DNA from: Halospina sp040196175
GTDB lineage: Bacteria; Pseudomonadota; Gammaproteobacteria; Pseudomonadales; Oleiphilaceae
Reading direction: 5' to 3'
NCBI RefSeq assembly: GCF_040196175.1
Contig: NZ_JBEFNF010000007.1
Span: 143,306 to 207,305 of the forward strand
DNA length: 64,000 nt
Positions 62,701 to 64,000 of the stretch are shown here, piece by piece. The position numbers and the translations under genes were made by a program. Positions within the stretch are counted from its first letter, which is position 1, and each line of letters opens with the position of its first letter. The notes beneath the pieces were generated by a model. It made no database searches and was not told the DNA's origin. It worked only from the letters and a program-made list of their open reading frames with translations.

Positions 62701-63414
62701 ATGAGAATCACTTCGTTTTCAGAATTTCATGAAGTCTTTTCCGGATATCGAAGAGACAACCGATGGATGTTCAGGGGCCAAGCTGATGCCGATTGGCCAG
62801 TCGTTCCGAAGGCAGGCCGGCATCCCTACAAAGAGCGTAGTGACTTGGATTATTTGGCAAGCTGGAAGAGGAAGGCATCCGAATTCATTACATCCAAACC
62901 CGAAAATGACTGGGAGTGGATGGCGATTGCACAGCATCATGGTTTACCAACCAGGTTGCTTGATTGGACCTACAACCCATTGGTAGCTGCCTTTTTTTCT
63001 TGTTTTTCAGAGCCGGAAAAAGATGCTGTCGTTTATTGTCTGCTTCCATATTGGGAAATCCTTCCTGATAAAGCTGAACCTGGGAACCATGACAATATCA
63101 GCAAGTTTAAACCCACTATGGTGGCCTCGAGGATTGGCAGGCAAAGTGGCCTGTTTACAGCTCACCCAGATCCAGATGAAGAACTTTCAAAAGCACTTAC
63201 TGATGAAGACAAGCTTGAAGTTCACACCATCAGTGCGGACTACAAGAAAAAAATGCTTTTCGAGCTCAACCATTACGGCGTCAACAAGCTTACTTTAGTG
63301 GGGGATTTGGACGGCTTATCCGCACACATGTGCTGGATCTTGGAGAATCGGCGGTACTGGTCTGACCATGACGAGTTTATGCGGGAATTGATTGGAGAAA
63401 CTTCTAATGGGTAG
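62701..63414 (+). CDS. FRG-domain protein
   Basis: The 237-residue protein has the FRG domain (WMFRGQADADWPVVPKAGR, residues 22-40; IAQHHGLPTRLLDWTYNPLV near 78-97). FRG domains are frequent in phage-defence loci and are not assigned a proven reaction. No clear site precedes the ATG. It is 100 bp after the Abi-alpha gene. Confidence 0.82.
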   Translation: MRITSFSEFHEVFSGYRRDNRWMFRGQADADWPVVPKAGRHPYKERSDLDYLASWKRKASEFITSKPENDWEWMAIAQHHGLPTRLLDWTYNPLVAAFFSCFSEPEKDAVVYCLLPYWEILPDKAEPGNHDNISKFKPTMVASRIGRQSGLFTAHPDPDEELSKALTDEDKLEVHTISADYKKKMLFELNHYGVNKLTLVGDLDGLSAHMCWILENRRYWSDHDEFMRELIGETSNG

Positions 63415-63873
63415 GTGAGTCGGACCAGAGTTAGGATTCGCGGCCTGCCTGACCTGTTTCCTGTAACCAGTGGACTCTAAAACGGCTAGGCACGGCGGCA
63501 GCTCCTCCATTACGCCTTCACCTCCATGCCAAGGGCGCGCATGCTGCAAGCGTTAAGGTTGTCGAAAAACTGACCCCTGAGCTAAAACAGGCTATTGTTG
63601 CACTTCACATCATCTATCTTATCCGCGTGAACAGAAAGAACAAGCTCCAAAGTAGCTCGACGACTAATCCCAGATCCCCCGGGTAAGCACACTTGTTAAA
63701 AAATATAGCCCCCTCTCGTGGAAGGGGCTTAGACGTCAAGCTCTCCTGCTTTGGCTCGGTACTTATTACACCTTTGGTGAGGCCGCCAGGCGTTCCTTTA
63801 TTCCGTGGGCTTGGAAATTTGAATCCTGCTGTGATTGCTGCAAATCCCCGTCTCCAGCGGCTTTAGGATAAAA
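63415..63873. other. Intergenic region between FRG gene and IS element
   Basis: No supported gene in about 460 bp apart from one minus-strand terminator hairpin. It probably holds decayed or regulatory sequence. Confidence 0.5.
63698..63729 (-). terminator. Rho-independent terminator pointing left
   Basis: On the minus strand AGCCCC / GGGGCT with an 11-base loop is followed by TATA and six T. No leftward gene is visible just upstream of it in the window. Confidence 0.6.
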
Positions 63874-64000
63874 GTAAGCGGTCCACGAACTCCATCTTAA
63901 CGGCCTGAGCCGGATTCGCCAGACTGCCTCCGTGGTTTCAACGGAGGTAATCATGACGCACCGACTGACCGACACCCAGGCGTTCTGGCTGGGGCACCTG
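63874..64000 (+). mobile_element. Left end of an IS66-family insertion element (truncated by window)
   Basis: The sequence from 63874 begins GTAAGCGG, the typical IS66 inverted-repeat start, and a transposition gene begins 79 bp in. The rest lies beyond the window. Confidence 0.65.
63953..64000 (+). CDS. Probable IS66 accessory protein, TnpA-like (3' end outside window)
   Basis: Only MTHRLTDTQAFWLGHL is visible. The W-x-x-HL pattern near the start fits IS66 TnpA-type accessory proteins. GGAGGT lies 4 bases before the ATG. Confidence 0.55.
   Translation, partial: MTHRLTDTQAFWLGHL

Noticed and set aside
63766..63975. Minus-strand frame over the IS66 end
   Set aside because: Crosses the inverted repeat and the start of the IS gene; no motif.
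33952..64000. CRISPR array, reverse transcriptase (retron/DGR) or Cas genes on the island
   Set aside because: I looked for spaced short repeats and for RT and Cas motifs on both strands and saw none.

Overview
The window reads as a chromosome segment of a gammaproteobacterium. Gene order (rlmE-ftsH-folP-glmM-tpiA-secG-tRNA-Leu and rimP-nusA-infB-rbfA-truB-rpsO-pnp), a Pseudomonas-type Fur without the second Cys of the CxxC pair, a tmRNA tag reading ANDDNYALAA, and a wax-ester synthase together suggest a marine or halophilic Pseudomonadales/Oceanospirillales/Marinobacter-like bacterium. The genus cannot be fixed from the sequence alone. The core is clearly GC-rich and many housekeeping proteins are acidic.

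Region 1 (1-33.9 kb) is ordinary conserved chromosome. It starts inside lon. The minus strand then carries the translation/RNA cluster pnp to rimP, tRNA-Leu(GAG), secG, tpiA, glmM, folP, ftsH and rlmE. Next come yhbY (+), greA-carB-carA, dapB and dnaJ-dnaK-grpE, the last with two visible sigma-32 promoters. After these lie recN with LexA boxes, fur, bamE, rnfH-ratA, an NSS-type transporter, smpB and a wax-ester synthase/DGAT. The DGAT reading frame runs into the 5' part of ssrA, which encodes tmRNA.

Region 2 (33.85-42.6 kb) is an integrated element at the 3' end of ssrA. A P4-type tyrosine integrase with arm-type repeats is followed by a divergent regulatory pair flanking a palindrome-rich switch region. 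Then come an AlpA-like regulator and two Rep_1 (rolling-circle initiator) relatives: one has lost its HUH histidines and all C-terminal tyrosines, the other looks intact. A cruciform-forming sequence lies between them. The far end is a junk zone with fragments of a WYL regulator, a SRAP protein and a truncated tRNA-Thr, which implies more than one integration event.

Region 3 (42.7-53 kb) holds accessory genes. It has two related two-TM proteins, a hypothetical protein, a small lipoprotein, a membrane protein ending in helix-hairpin-helix motifs, DarT-DarG (DNA ADP-ribosylation toxin-antitoxin), a full SRAP/YedK protein and two lipoproteins sharing the same N-terminal design.

Region 4 (53.2-63.9 kb) is a defence island: a type I restriction system (hsdM-hsdS-hsdR), three unrecognised genes (the last with a DUF6575-like N-terminus), an Abi-alpha/DUF4393-like protein and an FRG-domain protein. 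It ends at the left end of an apparent IS66-family element cut by the window edge. The right border of the ssrA island is not in the window.
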